Part shown: positions 37,486 through 47,912 of the stretch, piece after piece
Position numbering within the stretch: position 1 is the first letter of the stretch
Layout of the letters: each line of letters begins with the position of its first letter
Source: Liolophura sinensis
Taxonomy: Eukaryota > Mollusca > Polyplacophora > Chitonida > Chitonidae
NCBI RefSeq assembly: GCF_032854445.1
Contig: NC_088299.1
Location: forward strand, 18,471,608 to 18,535,607
Length of the DNA: 64,000 nt
Direction of reading: 5' to 3'
Position numbers and translations under genes: made by a program
Notes under the pieces: generated by a model
What the model was told of the DNA's origin: nothing
What the model saw: only the letters and a program-made list of their open reading frames with translations
The model's database searches: none

Positions 37486-37490
37486 TATAG
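37482..37490 (+). promoter_or_regulatory. minimal upstream ORF ATG-ATA-TAG
   Basis: A two-codon frame ends one base before the FoxC ATG at 37492. Such minimal ORFs can hold a ribosome at the stop and modulate downstream initiation in other genes. This is inference for FoxC. Confidence 0.4.
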
Positions 37491-37491
37491 T

Positions 37492-39042
37492 ATGCAACCA
37501 GGGAGCCTCCAGTCAAGGTACCCTTCAGCAGCTCTGCCTTCCAATATTTCCAGCGCTGGTTTGAGCATGGTGCCAACACTTTTCGGGGATCAAAACCCTT
37601 ACTACCGACACGGAGGATATACCGGCATGACGATGGGTGGGATGACAATGTATGGTCATGACCAGTACTCCGCCGTGTCCCGGCCCTCCCCCTACAGTCC
37701 GTACGCGCCACAACACCACGCACCCAAGGACATGGTGAAGCCACCTTATAGCTACATCGCCCTCATTGCCATGGCGATTCAGAGTCAACCTGATAAGAAA
37801 GTGACTCTGAACGGAATCTATTCCTTCATCATGGACCGTTTTCCGTTTTATCGGGAAAACAAGCAGGGATGGCAGAATAGTATACGTCATAACCTGTCCC
37901 TGAACGAGTGCTTCGTCAAAGTGGCACGTGACGACAAGAAACCAGGTAAAGGGAGCTACTGGACTCTCGACCCAGACAGCTACAACATGTTTGACAACGG
38001 AAGTTACCTCCGGCGACGAAGGCGATTCAAGAAGAAGGATGCTTTACGCGAGAAGGAGGAGAGGGAAAAACAACTGAAGGAAGAGACGGAGGAACCTCTT
38101 TCCACCCCACCCCCTCGTGACAGCCTGGGCAAGGAAACAGGTAACCGCCAGCAACAGCCTCCTCATCACCACGGCCATCTACCCGGTGAGTCGGCTAGCT
38201 TAGCCACAAAACACAGAGTTACTAGTCACGTGCACCATAATGGACACACCTCGGACAATTCCAGCTCGCCCAAATCAGACACTTACGACAGTCACAGGAA
38301 GTGTAACGGTACGTCTCCCACACCAACCACAAAACTGGAGCCCATTGACTCGCCAAGATCGGACTGTGGTCTTCAACAGCACAGTCCTAATTCGTTACCC
38401 ATTCCAACTGATCCTCTGGAGACTGGAACATCCAACTTCAGCGTGGAGAACATCATGACAGCCAGCCATGCCACGACAACCTGCGAGATGAACGGTGGTA
38501 CGAGTTCGTATGTGTCCAGCCGGCCGCCGGCGCTCGTGTCGCCGGGGATGCTGCCGTACAACCGATCACCGGACCCGCTCTACCGGAACACGGGCTGTTC
38601 TTCCCAAGTGTCCACCGGATCTTACAACTATCATTGTAGTGCCCAGACTGTCTTCCCGGCTTCCGTGGGTCAAACTATGGGTCTCAGCTCGCCGGTGACA
38701 GTGGCCGAAGAGAACACTTCCAGCTCCCCTCATACCACCTTGTCCACGCAGACAAACGGACTGAACCACAGCATGTTTTCCATGGCTCAGTCTCCACAAC
38801 AGTATTCACGATCAAACTCATGGTATATGACCCCTTCAGCAGATCTCGGACACCACGCAGGGGATTACGGGTCTGCACCCCATTTCTCAAATCTAAGTTT
38901 GTATGACTCTCAAAGACTGCTGTCCGCTCCCTCCAATGTTCACGGACAGACAAGCTCACCCAGTTGTCAGCTGGCAGCTTTCCGTGCTCCATACAAACCA
39001 TCAAATCCTTATGCTTATGACTGTGGAAAATATTCATGCTGA
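37492..39042 (+). CDS. FoxC: FoxC-class forkhead transcription factor, single exon, complete
   Basis: 516 residues. The forkhead DNA-binding domain spans about 83-183: [10 protein letters not shown] at 83-92, recognition helix NSIRHNLSL at 129-137, wing-2 basic tract [10 protein letters not shown] at 173-182, a probable nuclear signal. Class-specific features are the N-terminus (MQ...SRY..., with GDQNPYYR at 32-39), [29 protein letters not shown], an FSVENIM motif at 316-322 (FSVDNIM in vertebrate FoxC) and a C-terminus YDCGKYSC like vertebrate FVYDCSKF. The linkers are rich in His, Ser, Pro and Thr. FoxC proteins bind RYMAAYA-type sites in the nucleus and act in mesoderm and muscle or vascular patterning. 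The ATG has A at -3 and matches the conserved FoxC N-terminus. No intron is needed, as is usual for FoxC. Identification is by sequence recognition; FoxC against other Fox classes is favoured by the termini. Confidence 0.97.
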   Translation: MQPGSLQSRYPSAALPSNISSAGLSMVPTLFGDQNPYYRHGGYTGMTMGGMTMYGHDQYSAVSRPSPYSPYAPQHHAPKDMVKPPYSYIALIAMAIQSQPDKKVTLNGIYSFIMDRFPFYRENKQGWQNSIRHNLSLNECFVKVARDDKKPGKGSYWTLDPDSYNMFDNGSYLRRRRRFKKKDALREKEEREKQLKEETEEPLSTPPPRDSLGKETGNRQQQPPHHHGHLPGESASLATKHRVTSHVHHNGHTSDNSSSPKSDTYDSHRKCNGTSPTPTTKLEPIDSPRSDCGLQQHSPNSLPIPTDPLETGTSNFSVENIMTASHATTTCEMNGGTSSYVSSRPPALVSPGMLPYNRSPDPLYRNTGCSSQVSTGSYNYHCSAQTVFPASVGQTMGLSSPVTVAEENTSSSPHTTLSTQTNGLNHSMFSMAQSPQQYSRSNSWYMTPSADLGHHAGDYGSAPHFSNLSLYDSQRLLSAPSNVHGQTSSPSCQLAAFRAPYKPSNPYAYDCGKYSC

Positions 39043-41560
39043 TGACTTTCTTGTGATCTGACTAAATAAAATGTCATGTATAAACTAGAGACAAGTTTTT
39101 TCTCGTTGACTTTTGGACTTTTTCTTGGATTTTGGACGTCGCCTAGACTGACGCTATCCATATTGTGTAAAATCTTCATCAGGTGTTTTAAGCTGGGTAG
39201 TTGGTATTTCGTTAGACGCAGAGTGTTTCTCTACAGATAGTCAGTGAGTTGTCAGTAAGAGACATGGAGAATTCTAGCTCGATAGAAGGCTTTGTGTACA
39301 AACTTCTACAAGTGAGTGATTAGGACGCAGTTCTTCCTTGTTACCCATGTGCACTAGCTACACTCATAGGACCCGTGTTCTAAACAAATGGCTCATTCAG
39401 CAATCGGAACTGCACTGTTTTCATAAACCACTTTTCTGTGAAAGATTCATGAACGAGGAAATTCCATAGAGTTAGGAAAATATTTTCAGAAATGTGGTCC
39501 ACAGACGCAGTGATAAATCGTACTGGCTCAGAGGTGTTTACGCTGAACTATAGACAAACATAACAGATATATGAAGAACTTTTTGAAATGTCGTTTCGTA
39601 TGTTGACATCTTTATTACAATATAGCTCGATTTTCAGGGATTCCTTTCACGATTGTCCATGTTTTGTATATTAGCATCTGTGTCTAATTCATGAGGAAGT
39701 TGTGAAGTTCAGTTCAACCCCGACATATGGTGAAAAAGACTGGTCACTGGGTATGTCAAATACCCCAAGCTGTAGTCTAAACCTTCGCTTCAAGGCGTTC
39801 GAAGTCCCAGGGCCTGCCCTGGCCGATGGTAATACGATTTTCTCAGGGTATATGCCAACCCCTCGGTCTGAACATTATGGCAAAAATATTCGCTCCTACA
39901 TCTGTTCCAACAAATCCAACCAAGTAATGGCTGGTCCGGTGAAAACTAGGAACTGAACGACAGATGGAAATTCCAGTCCAGTTGAAGACAAATTTGCCAG
40001 AGAGCTTGTTAAAAACTACAATAATGACAGAAAAAAGGACAAGTGAGTGCTACAAAATATTTTCCCTTACAGGAATTTGAAATATTCTTCCCGTATGTTC
40101 TTAACGTGAACAAAATGACCTCGTTCATACGTTATTGTAAATGGGTACAGTGAGATAAGTATACTCCAAATTTCGAACGTTTCCTGGTTCGGCTGCTTCT
40201 AAAATCTATAGAGAAAAAGTATTTAGCAAAAGTGCTAAGTTTTACGGTGTTAAATATTTTTACTGATGTTTCATGAAAAATGTAAAGCAGTTTTAAAAAC
40301 CTTGAAATAATATATGACAAAGGTAACCGGGTACTCGACGTCGTGTTTTTATATCTGTGAAATGTGTAAATATTTATGATGTTTTTGGCGGACTGGGTCG
40401 GTTCTGGGTTCTCTCATTCAACTGTCCCTCAGGCGATCGTGGCTCGCGCGAGCCCTCGTGCTGTTTATACACCTCTGTCATCCTTTATTATAAGGATGAG
40501 ATGTAATGGATTTGTCAGCTTTACAGTTGAAACCATTTAACTTTTAAAACTAGCAGATTGCTTGGTTTGATATGAGAATTAATTCTACTGGAAGAGCGTC
40601 AAAAAACGCTAATCCTTTCCGTTTTCTCGCAAAGTTAATTATTTGTTTCCTTGTTGCTCAGTTTGTAGCGGCGGAAGATAATCGCTCTTAATCGGATTTT
40701 GTCGGATCTGGATTAACCGGATCTCTGCTCAAGTGAATAGATATGAAACCGATGACTTTATTCCCATGACGAAAAGAAAGCGGTATATAATTTCTGGTTG
40801 TTCAGTTCAGTTCTTTTCATGTTGTGGGTTTTTTATTGAATGACTGTTCGGCTTTTTGGAACAAATCACATGAAAAAACAAATTTGCTTTATATTTTATT
40901 AAAATGGGTTTATATTACCAATTTCAAAAGCAGCTTTTGTGTTATTTTATTTCCTTTTATTTAAATAAGATTGTGGATACAGTGTGTTTATCACTGCCGT
41001 TGGATAGTTGTACATGTATAGTATACATACAACCATTGAATCTTATCTGCCCTATTCGACATTGGCACATTTGCTTATATTCAACGGTGTTTTTACATAT
41101 ATTATCCGTGTCATGTTAAGGCATTTATACAAACAATAATTTCACAGTTATAAATTTAATAATTAAGAGAAATAAAAATGAAGCAAACTTCCTTATCAAT
41201 ATCACCAAATATTTATGCGATTATATGCAAATAACAGTTATTTTTATTTTTATTTTTTCTTAAAGGCTTGCGTGTAATATTTTATTTAATTCGACCGATG
41301 TTATTTCATTAGCTGGAAGCTTCTAGTGAAATATTTTTATAGCTATTCTTTTCTTTTTCTCCAAAAAGGACGGTATATATCGTTGTAATTTAGTAATATT
41401 GGTTTGGGAAAAGATTCCCTGCTTTTACCGTCCTCTTGACGTCTGTGTGCTCAGAAATGTACCGAACAATGGACGTTAAGAAAGGGCCATAGATTTATGA
41501 GAGGTTTCTAGTGGACACTTGATATCCGCTTAGAAAGCAATAAAATATTCTAATATGCTC
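39043..41560 (+). other. probable FoxC 3' UTR and poly(A) signals
   Basis: AT-rich DNA after the stop with no gene. AATAAA occurs at 39065-39070, only 23 nt after the stop, which may be too close for the main site. Further copies lie at 41171-41176 and 41539-41544, the last followed by a GT-rich stretch near 41570. A Pumilio-type word TGTAAATA is at 40365-40372 next to AU-rich TATTTAT, and the 14-bp palindrome GGCTCGCGCGAGCC is at 40441-40454. The true end of the transcript cannot be set from sequence alone. Confidence 0.45.
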
Positions 41561-44484
41561 TGGAAGATCAATTTGTGGTTTATTATAGACTAGTCTTACA
41601 CACCGTGGGTTACTGAGACATGAAGACATGCGGAATCAAACCCGTTTACTGTTTCCAGTTTATTGTCAGAAGAATCAGAATATATACCCGGTTACCCTTT
41701 CACTTTTCTCCTCAACCGAAATTAAAAATTCGTCATTATTTTCGTATGTGGTTACAAATTAAATATCATTTCAATTTTTGTCTTTGTCTGGCGAATTTGT
41801 GCGAGAAACCGACATATCCGTGTGGCTTAAAAACAGGGTTAGAGATGGGCGCAAAGTTTTGACCGGAATGGTTTCAGCTGAATGGCATCAAAGCGGCGAT
41901 AAAATGAGGCAATTACTACTTGTACCTCTAATTAAGTGTTTAATTTCGGCGTTTGAGTGATATACAGGAGACTATACTATAGGTTTTTGCGCCAGAGTGG
42001 GTATAGAAGTAAGGTTCAAACCAAAATGCCCCTCGTTATTAGGTAACAGGGTAGATGGATACGAGATAACGACGGGGTACAAATTACAAAATCAGACGCT
42101 CAGCGTGTCTATCTTATGTCATTTAGGTGTATCCACGTAATCCGGCTGGGCTTATTGGGCTACCAGTTCCAACCGCAGCGTTCAGCAACGTAAAAAGCCC
42201 GGCACTTCAACCATCATTACAAACCGGCTTCCCGCGCAGAATTCGCCAATAATCATCAATTTTACATCGCTGCACTTTGGATTTTAAAACCCTGAAAATC
42301 TCCCAATCTTAATGACCGTAAGTTGAAGGTCTTGAAACAAATATCGAGTAGATCATTCGTGTGTGTGTGACATTCTGCGAGACATACAAACTGTATAGGG
42401 TATGCCTGCTAACACATGGGTCTGTATGTATGGTAACGGGGCAGTCGAGCGGCTAAGTTCTTACCAGTGAATGAGTGATGGAGAATGGCGTCTGGCAAAG
42501 TCATCAAATAACTTGCTACCTTACAATAAATCCTCTAGTAACACGCCATGGTTGTGCCCAAACCCGACACCGGTGTTCAAACCTATCCCCGCAAGGCTCA
42601 TTCAATGCTGCATCCATGTGGTCCCTGGCAAGTGGAATGATGAGGAAAGCGGCCTTCCAACAAAATATCAACAAACTTAAACAAGCTTTCTTAAAAGGCT
42701 ACGATTGCCCGACTGGAGACTTAATTAATCGGAGTCTATATGAGAGAGTTGAGTGGTAAGAACTGCTGATCGGGGTCTTTAGAACAATCATCTTGTTATA
42801 TACACCCCTTGATGTCTACCGCGGAAACTAAGCACCCAGATGGATAGAGACATTGCGCACAATCACGTTTTGGTTCGAGAAGTTAAGGTTTGGTAAAGAA
42901 GACTGGGGTCTTTGTAACCCGTGGCTTGGGGCTATACTTCAGCCCCGGCGAGAGCGTTTGTTGCCCTATCCTAGTCAATCAAGAGGGTGCTCTTTAAGAA
43001 CTTTTCGCTTCCCAACACTATATATAGGCCTACACTGCCTGTCTAGTTTTCGCTTGAATTGCGTTTATATTATAATTCAGTAAATATAAGGTGCACGCGA
43101 AAAAAGATTACTTCGCGAACTGATATGCTGTGTAAAACTCGAACTCGAGTGAGACACGGCCGTATATTTGAATACTGCGCGGTGCACTTGAACTTAACCA
43201 TTGTCTTCAATGTTGTGCTCAGCCATTTAGACAAAACCATGCGCGCGAGCTACAACCATAGGGGTGGAGTGGACCGTAAAATTGGCAGTTTGAATTGACT
43301 CCTTGCTGCGCTTTGTTAATCTGCCGTGGTTTGTCCGCCTGTAAAAAGAGCAAAGATCTGTGGCTCACAAACTCGTGAATTACTAAAACGAAATTATTAG
43401 CTGATAAATTTCAATCTCATTTGATCTCGTCGAATAGCCGATGGCAAGCAGATATATGGGGCATTGAGAGGCCCTATATGTAGAAACCATCAAATGATGG
43501 GCGGTCAGCAATGTTACACTGGCAAAACAAAATAGGCTCAAGATTCCCAAGTGCTCGGTAAATATTTTTTATCAAAATATTCAAATCTATAGAAGATAGG
43601 GTATGTCGGCTTTCCGGGACAGTAATATGGACGTGTTAGAGAAAAGGGCTTTTGCTTGATGTCCTGAAGTCTGTTGATTTTTAGGTATTTTTATTATCCG
43701 CTCGAAGTGAGTGTATACAAACGGGGTGGTACTGATAATGTCTTTTTAGCGCCTGAACTGTATATATTGCCCACTCTGAGAAAATCAAGGACTGAGAATG
43801 TTGGTGCTCGAGGCGCGTGCATGGCGGCTTTTAGATAAAGCCGGGGTATTAAACAAGAGATCTGAGGATACGGGGAATAACTGGCTTGACAGCTTATACA
43901 CGTAGAGCACAGCTCATAACACGTGAAATCATTAGCAACTAGATTATAGATTTATTACCAGTGTGTTTGACAGTCAGCATAAAGGTTACCATTCATCGAT
44001 AGTGAGAGATAATTTTGGTTACCTGTATTTAAACTCGAACGTTAAATGTTTTAGCTTCTGTGACTCTAAATGGGCATTATGTGTTAATGTGTTCTTATTA
44101 GAAATATACAAATAAAAACAGTTTATACACACGAAAAATATCGTATAACCTCTAATTATAGGGTGTTTAAATAATTATACTCTCTTTCTTGTTTATATTG
44201 TTGCTATAGGATAGATCCTAATTGCCAGGTAGTGGGTTATATGATATTTATTTTCTATTCTATTTTCTAATTTTCTATTTATTTTCATATTTTCTGATGC
44301 CCGAGGTGAAAATTCCCAAATATTACTTTTGAATTTTTTCACCGGTTTTTATAGTTGCCTTTTCCCGTGCGATCTTAAACCTCACCAGGTGTTGGGGGAG
44401 CACTTATCACGCTTCGGATCATTTACATAAACGACCCAAAATTGAATTTCCAAGTGCCCGAAAATTTTCCAATTTTAGAGGCTA
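41561..44484. other. no recognisable gene
   Basis: AT-rich, repeat-poor DNA downstream of FoxC. Open frames of up to 94 codons (42475-42759) have no recognised domain. An imperfect hairpin, TATATGGGGC / GGCCCTATAT with a short loop, lies near 43455-43482. Confidence 0.55.
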
Positions 44485-44934
44485 TTGCTTCTTAAATTAG
44501 CGTATTTTGTTCGTCAGTTTTGGATGAGAGAGGATTGTTTGCGATTGCAGATCAGAAGCCACGCTAGTGTATCACCTTGGCGAATGCTAACAATACATGC
44601 TGATCTTCGCGTGAGGTTAGCGACTGTTCCAACCATTGTGCTTCACAACTCCAACCCGACCCTCAGGTTAATTGTGATGCCCAGTGCTATAATGTATGCT
44701 CTCGGAGCAGCACTTCAACAGAAAAAGCTCTATGAAAATCACACTGACGAAAACTCAGGCTGTAATAAATTTTTTAAAGAGAATAAAAATGCTGCTCAAG
44801 AGGCTGCATTCGTTTCCAGGTTGTTAAAACGAGACATTCGACTTATGGCAAGCGCTAATGAATTTCCTATTCAAGAATATGCCACAATATACTTGTACAT
44901 CGTACATGGCGGTTTTTACTGTAAAAACCCTTGA
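44485..44934 (+). pseudogene. possible decayed retrotransposon pol fragment (RT/RNase H junction)
   Basis: A 149-codon frame contains LATVPTIVLHNSNPTLRLIV followed by GAALQQ, which resembles the LTTAPVLxxPD..KPFxLxTDAS..GIGAVLxQ junction of Ty3/gypsy-type pol. The TDAS catalytic aspartate is replaced (VMPSA), and I see no RT YxDD or other pol motif nearby. The start codon is not meaningful. If the resemblance is real, it is an old inactive relic. It could also be a chance frame. Confidence 0.3.
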
Positions 44935-45194
44935 TATATAAGGCAAGCAAGTTTTTCGGCAGATATAAATTCATTGGAAAATTTTATACGGTAGAAAATA
45001 GCCTCTTTTCTTTGTCTTGAACAAACCAAAATTCGCACTGCATTTGTGTTTTAATTTTTAAAAGCAATTACAGTAGTAATACTGAGCAAAGAAATGAAAG
45101 GATTTCGAAGAATTTTTGGGTAATATTACTGGATGTAATATTATATCAATGATATCATAATAAATGCTGTGTTAGAAAAATAAAAGAATAACAT

Positions 45195-45335
45195 GAAATA
45201 TCATTTATTTATATATTTATTTATTTGACTGCTGTTCAACACCATACTCAAGAGTTTTGCATACAGAGCCTATACGACGGCTATCTGTTTTGTGGGTTTA
45301 GGAAACCGGAGTGCAACGGGTGATGAAATGTTAAA
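45195..45335 (-). mobile_element. SINE fragment, minus orientation
   Basis: (ATTT)n-like sequence followed by GACTGCTGTTCAACACCATA, CTCAAGAGTTTTGCATAC, ACGACGGC and GGTTTAGGAAACCGGAGTGC is the reverse of a SINE 3' half. It is more diverged than the copy at 45583. Confidence 0.55.
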
Positions 45336-45570
45336 GATTTTTCTAACTTGATGAAGTGATGAAAATATTGATGTTGGATAGACAGTTTCATGGGATAATA
45401 AAGATATTAAAAAAGATCACAGGTGCTACTTCTTATTAACATATTAAAATTTTCACTACCACTATACTAAGTTAGTCTGTAACTGTGTATCTCAAAAAAC
45501 GCCATACCACTGTAACCACGGCAACAATATGGACGTTATGGACAATTTGAAATTACAGGGATATTATATT

Positions 45571-45820
45571 TCAAATTTAATTTATTTATTTATTTATTTG
45601 ATTGGTGTTTTACCCCGTATTCAAAAGTATTTCACTTATACGACGGCGGCCAGCAATAAGGTGGGTGGACACGGGGCAGCGCCCGCGGGAAACCCACGGC
45701 CATCCATAGGTTGCTGGTAAACCTTCCCACGTACAGCCGGCGAGGAAGCCCTCACCGCATTGGTGAGAGGCTCCTGGGTCATTACGCTGCGCTAGCGCGC
45801 TAACCAACTCAAACTTAATT
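45571..45820 (-). mobile_element. full-length SINE, minus orientation, with target-site duplication
   Basis: The element occupies about 45583-45808. It starts with its (TTTA)n tail and TTGATTGGTGTTTTACCCCG, passes through ACGACGGCGGCCAGCAATAA, GGGAAACCCACGGCC, CCTTCCCACGTACAGCCGGC and ACCGCATTGGTGAGAGGCTC, and ends with the reversed tRNA-like head GCGCTAGCGCGCTAACCAAC. It is flanked by TCAAATTTAATT (45571-45582) and TCAAACTTAATT (45809-45820), which match at 11 of 12 bases. It belongs to the same family as 25020-25302; the reversed B-box region appears to be partly deleted. Confidence 0.85.
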
Positions 45821-46057
45821 AAAGAAAGTGTATACCACATTTTATAGGCACAGTCATAACATTTCTCCTTCCTCACGTAACACTCAATGTTTATTTACAA
45901 TATCAAACAAAGTGTCAATATTTTTATTTCACATTACATATGAGACACGTGACTGGGAACGACTTTTGGAAATTTGTTTCGCTATATAGTGAAGAATCTA
46001 CAAGTTCTGGAGTATGATGCGTTTTAAAGTTGTTTACTTTTGGATATTAATGGATCG

Positions 46058-46465
46058 CCCAATCCTGACATTACGGCATCATGGTACAAGTGGCCAAATA
46101 ATGACGTTACGGCATCATAGTGTATGGGGCCAAATCTTGACGTTACGGCGTCATGGTGTATGTGGCCAAATCCTGACGTCACAGCATCATGGTGTATGGG
46201 GCCAAATCCTGACGTCACGGCATCATGGTGCAGGTGGCCAAATAATGACGTTACGGCATCATGGTGTATGGGGCCAAATCCTGACGTCACAGCATGATGG
46301 TGTATGGGGCCAAATCTTGACGTTAGAGCATCATGGTGTATGAGGCCAAATCCTGGCGTCACAGCATCATGTTGTATGGGGCCAAATCCTGACGTTACAG
46401 CATCATGGTGTATGGCGTCAAATCCTGGCGTTACGGCAGCATGGTGCATGTGGCCAAATTTAGAG
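46058..46465. repeat. 36-bp tandem array, 11 units, exact period
   Basis: The anchor GGCCAAAT (mutated once) recurs at 36-bp intervals, with CCAAAT at 46094, 46130, 46166, 46202, 46238, 46274, 46310, 46346, 46382, 46418 and 46454. There is no insertion or deletion. The unit contains GGCATCATGGTGTATGGGG. Frames stay open (141 codons on the minus strand, a 12-residue repeat containing IHHDAVTSGFGP), but this is expected for any array with period 36. A SINE lies immediately to its right. Confidence 0.95.
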
Positions 46466-46467
46466 CC

Positions 46468-46826
46468 TAACTCTTATGAGTAAGTGAGTGAGTGCTAGGA
46501 GTTTTCATCGTACTTAGCAATTTTTCAGTCTTCGTGACAACGAAGAATTCCTTAGAATGCATGTAATGTGCCTCCTTGTTGCAGTGCCGATTTCCACCGC
46601 TCATTTATCTAGTGCTGCTTCACTGAGACGACTTAGCGACGGCAACGAAATTGCCCCGCCCGAGCCATTATACTGATACGGGCCAACCAGTCGTTGCATA
46701 ATCCCCTTAATGCTGAACGCCAAAGCAAGAAATCTTTGAAGGTCTTAGGTGTGATTCGACCCAGGATTGACCCTGGATCAAACCGCTTCCCGAAGAGGAC
46801 GTTCAGCCAGCTGTGCTTAACTCTTA
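46468..46826 (-). mobile_element. full-length tRNA-derived SINE, minus orientation, with target-site duplication
   Basis: The element spans about 46477-46817 and is flanked by TAACTCTTA (46468-46476 and 46818-46826). The left end is the tail GTAAGTGAGTGAGTGCTAGG; the body has GTGCTGCTTCACTGAGACGA, ACTGATACGGGCCAACCAGT and GCTGAACGCCAAAGCAAG; the right end has the reversed head AGGATTGACCCTGGATC and CGCTTCCCGAAGAGGACG. It is the reverse orientation of the 14332-14700 family. Confidence 0.9.
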
Positions 46827-47812
46827 CGTGAGAGAAAGCTAAATATTGAAGTAAGGATCATCAAAAGAACAACTGAAAACTATATGCGTACAAATAATTT
46901 CATTTATATTTATACATTCTTTTCAAGGAGTTAAATGCATTGAGTTCTTTGTATTTTGTGGTGGGCTTTGTACATGGCCTGTGCTAACAGGCACTCTCAC
47001 GTCACGGACAGTTTCCCACTCTAAGCATAGCTTCTAATCCAGCCTTGCTTCTGGTACATGTAGTATGGTCCACAAACTTCACCTGGAAATTCAAACTTTT
47101 GAAAGCATTTTAATCCACTCAAAAATATATGTAAGTGAAAGTTCTCTCAGATGCAATTTTCAAAAATAATTTTTTGACAATGCTAACTAAAATTCTGAGC
47201 TGTGCTGTCGTACGTCGTCCAACGCTTCCGCTCACAAAACTGATAACATGCACGGATTACAATCTGACAAATGTGTAGTCAGTCTATACGCTATAGGCGA
47301 CTACGGTGGCGCGCCAGCTGCTGGGAGCTGACCCGTCCGACCTTCCTATAACACACCGACGAGCCTCTAACCTTTCAACCGGTGTCACATAGTCGAAACT
47401 CGGTTCAAAGATTTTGTCATGTACAAATCCTAAATATTAGCTAATTAAGGAAAATTCACCATACGTAATTCTTCACAAGTGATGCTGTAAGGAGCATGTG
47501 CTATTTTAAGGGTACACCGTTTTCATTTGGGCCGACGGGCAGATGTCGTGTAAATACTTCTGCCAACTTAATACATCTGGGCCACAATATTTCAACATTC
47601 TCTATGTCGTTGTATTATTTTATTTCTGCTTGTAACTTGTTAAAGCGCAAAGCTATAAACATTATTTCGATTTTCGTTTTATAAGTTGACTGCATATTAT
47701 AGAGAATAATAATCTGTCATTTTTTTATGATACCATAACATGTCTGTATGCAAATAGTCATCACGTTTGCCGGAATTAAACTTTTATCACAGTCACAATA
47801 GATGTGAAACGC
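46827..47812. other. no recognisable gene
   Basis: Unique AT-rich DNA, with a short GC-richer patch near 47300-47345. Confidence 0.6.
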
Positions 47813-47912
47813 CAGGTATACACAGATATCAAGCCAAAGATATACAAGGTACATACAGATATCAAGCCAAAGATATGCAAGGTATACACAGATATCAAGC
47901 CAAAGATATGGG
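47813..47912. repeat. 33-bp tandem repeat, 3 copies
   Basis: AGATATCAAGCCAAAGATAT recurs three times with a period of about 33 bp (AAGGTATACAC / AAGGTACATAC joints). Confidence 0.9.

Larger units (their letters stand above)
37448..37564 (+). promoter_or_regulatory. upstream ORF overlapping the FoxC start
   Basis: An ATG at 37448 opens a 38-codon frame ending with TGA at 37562-37564, out of frame with FoxC and overlapping its first 73 nt. Its context is weak (T at -3, T at +4), so leaky scanning is likely. If used, it would bypass the FoxC start. It is one of three upstream ATGs in the predicted leader. Confidence 0.45.

Noticed and set aside
46024-46449. 141-codon frame of 12-residue repeats
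   Set aside because: It arises from the 36-bp period; the plus strand is open too. No supporting promoter, splice site or domain.
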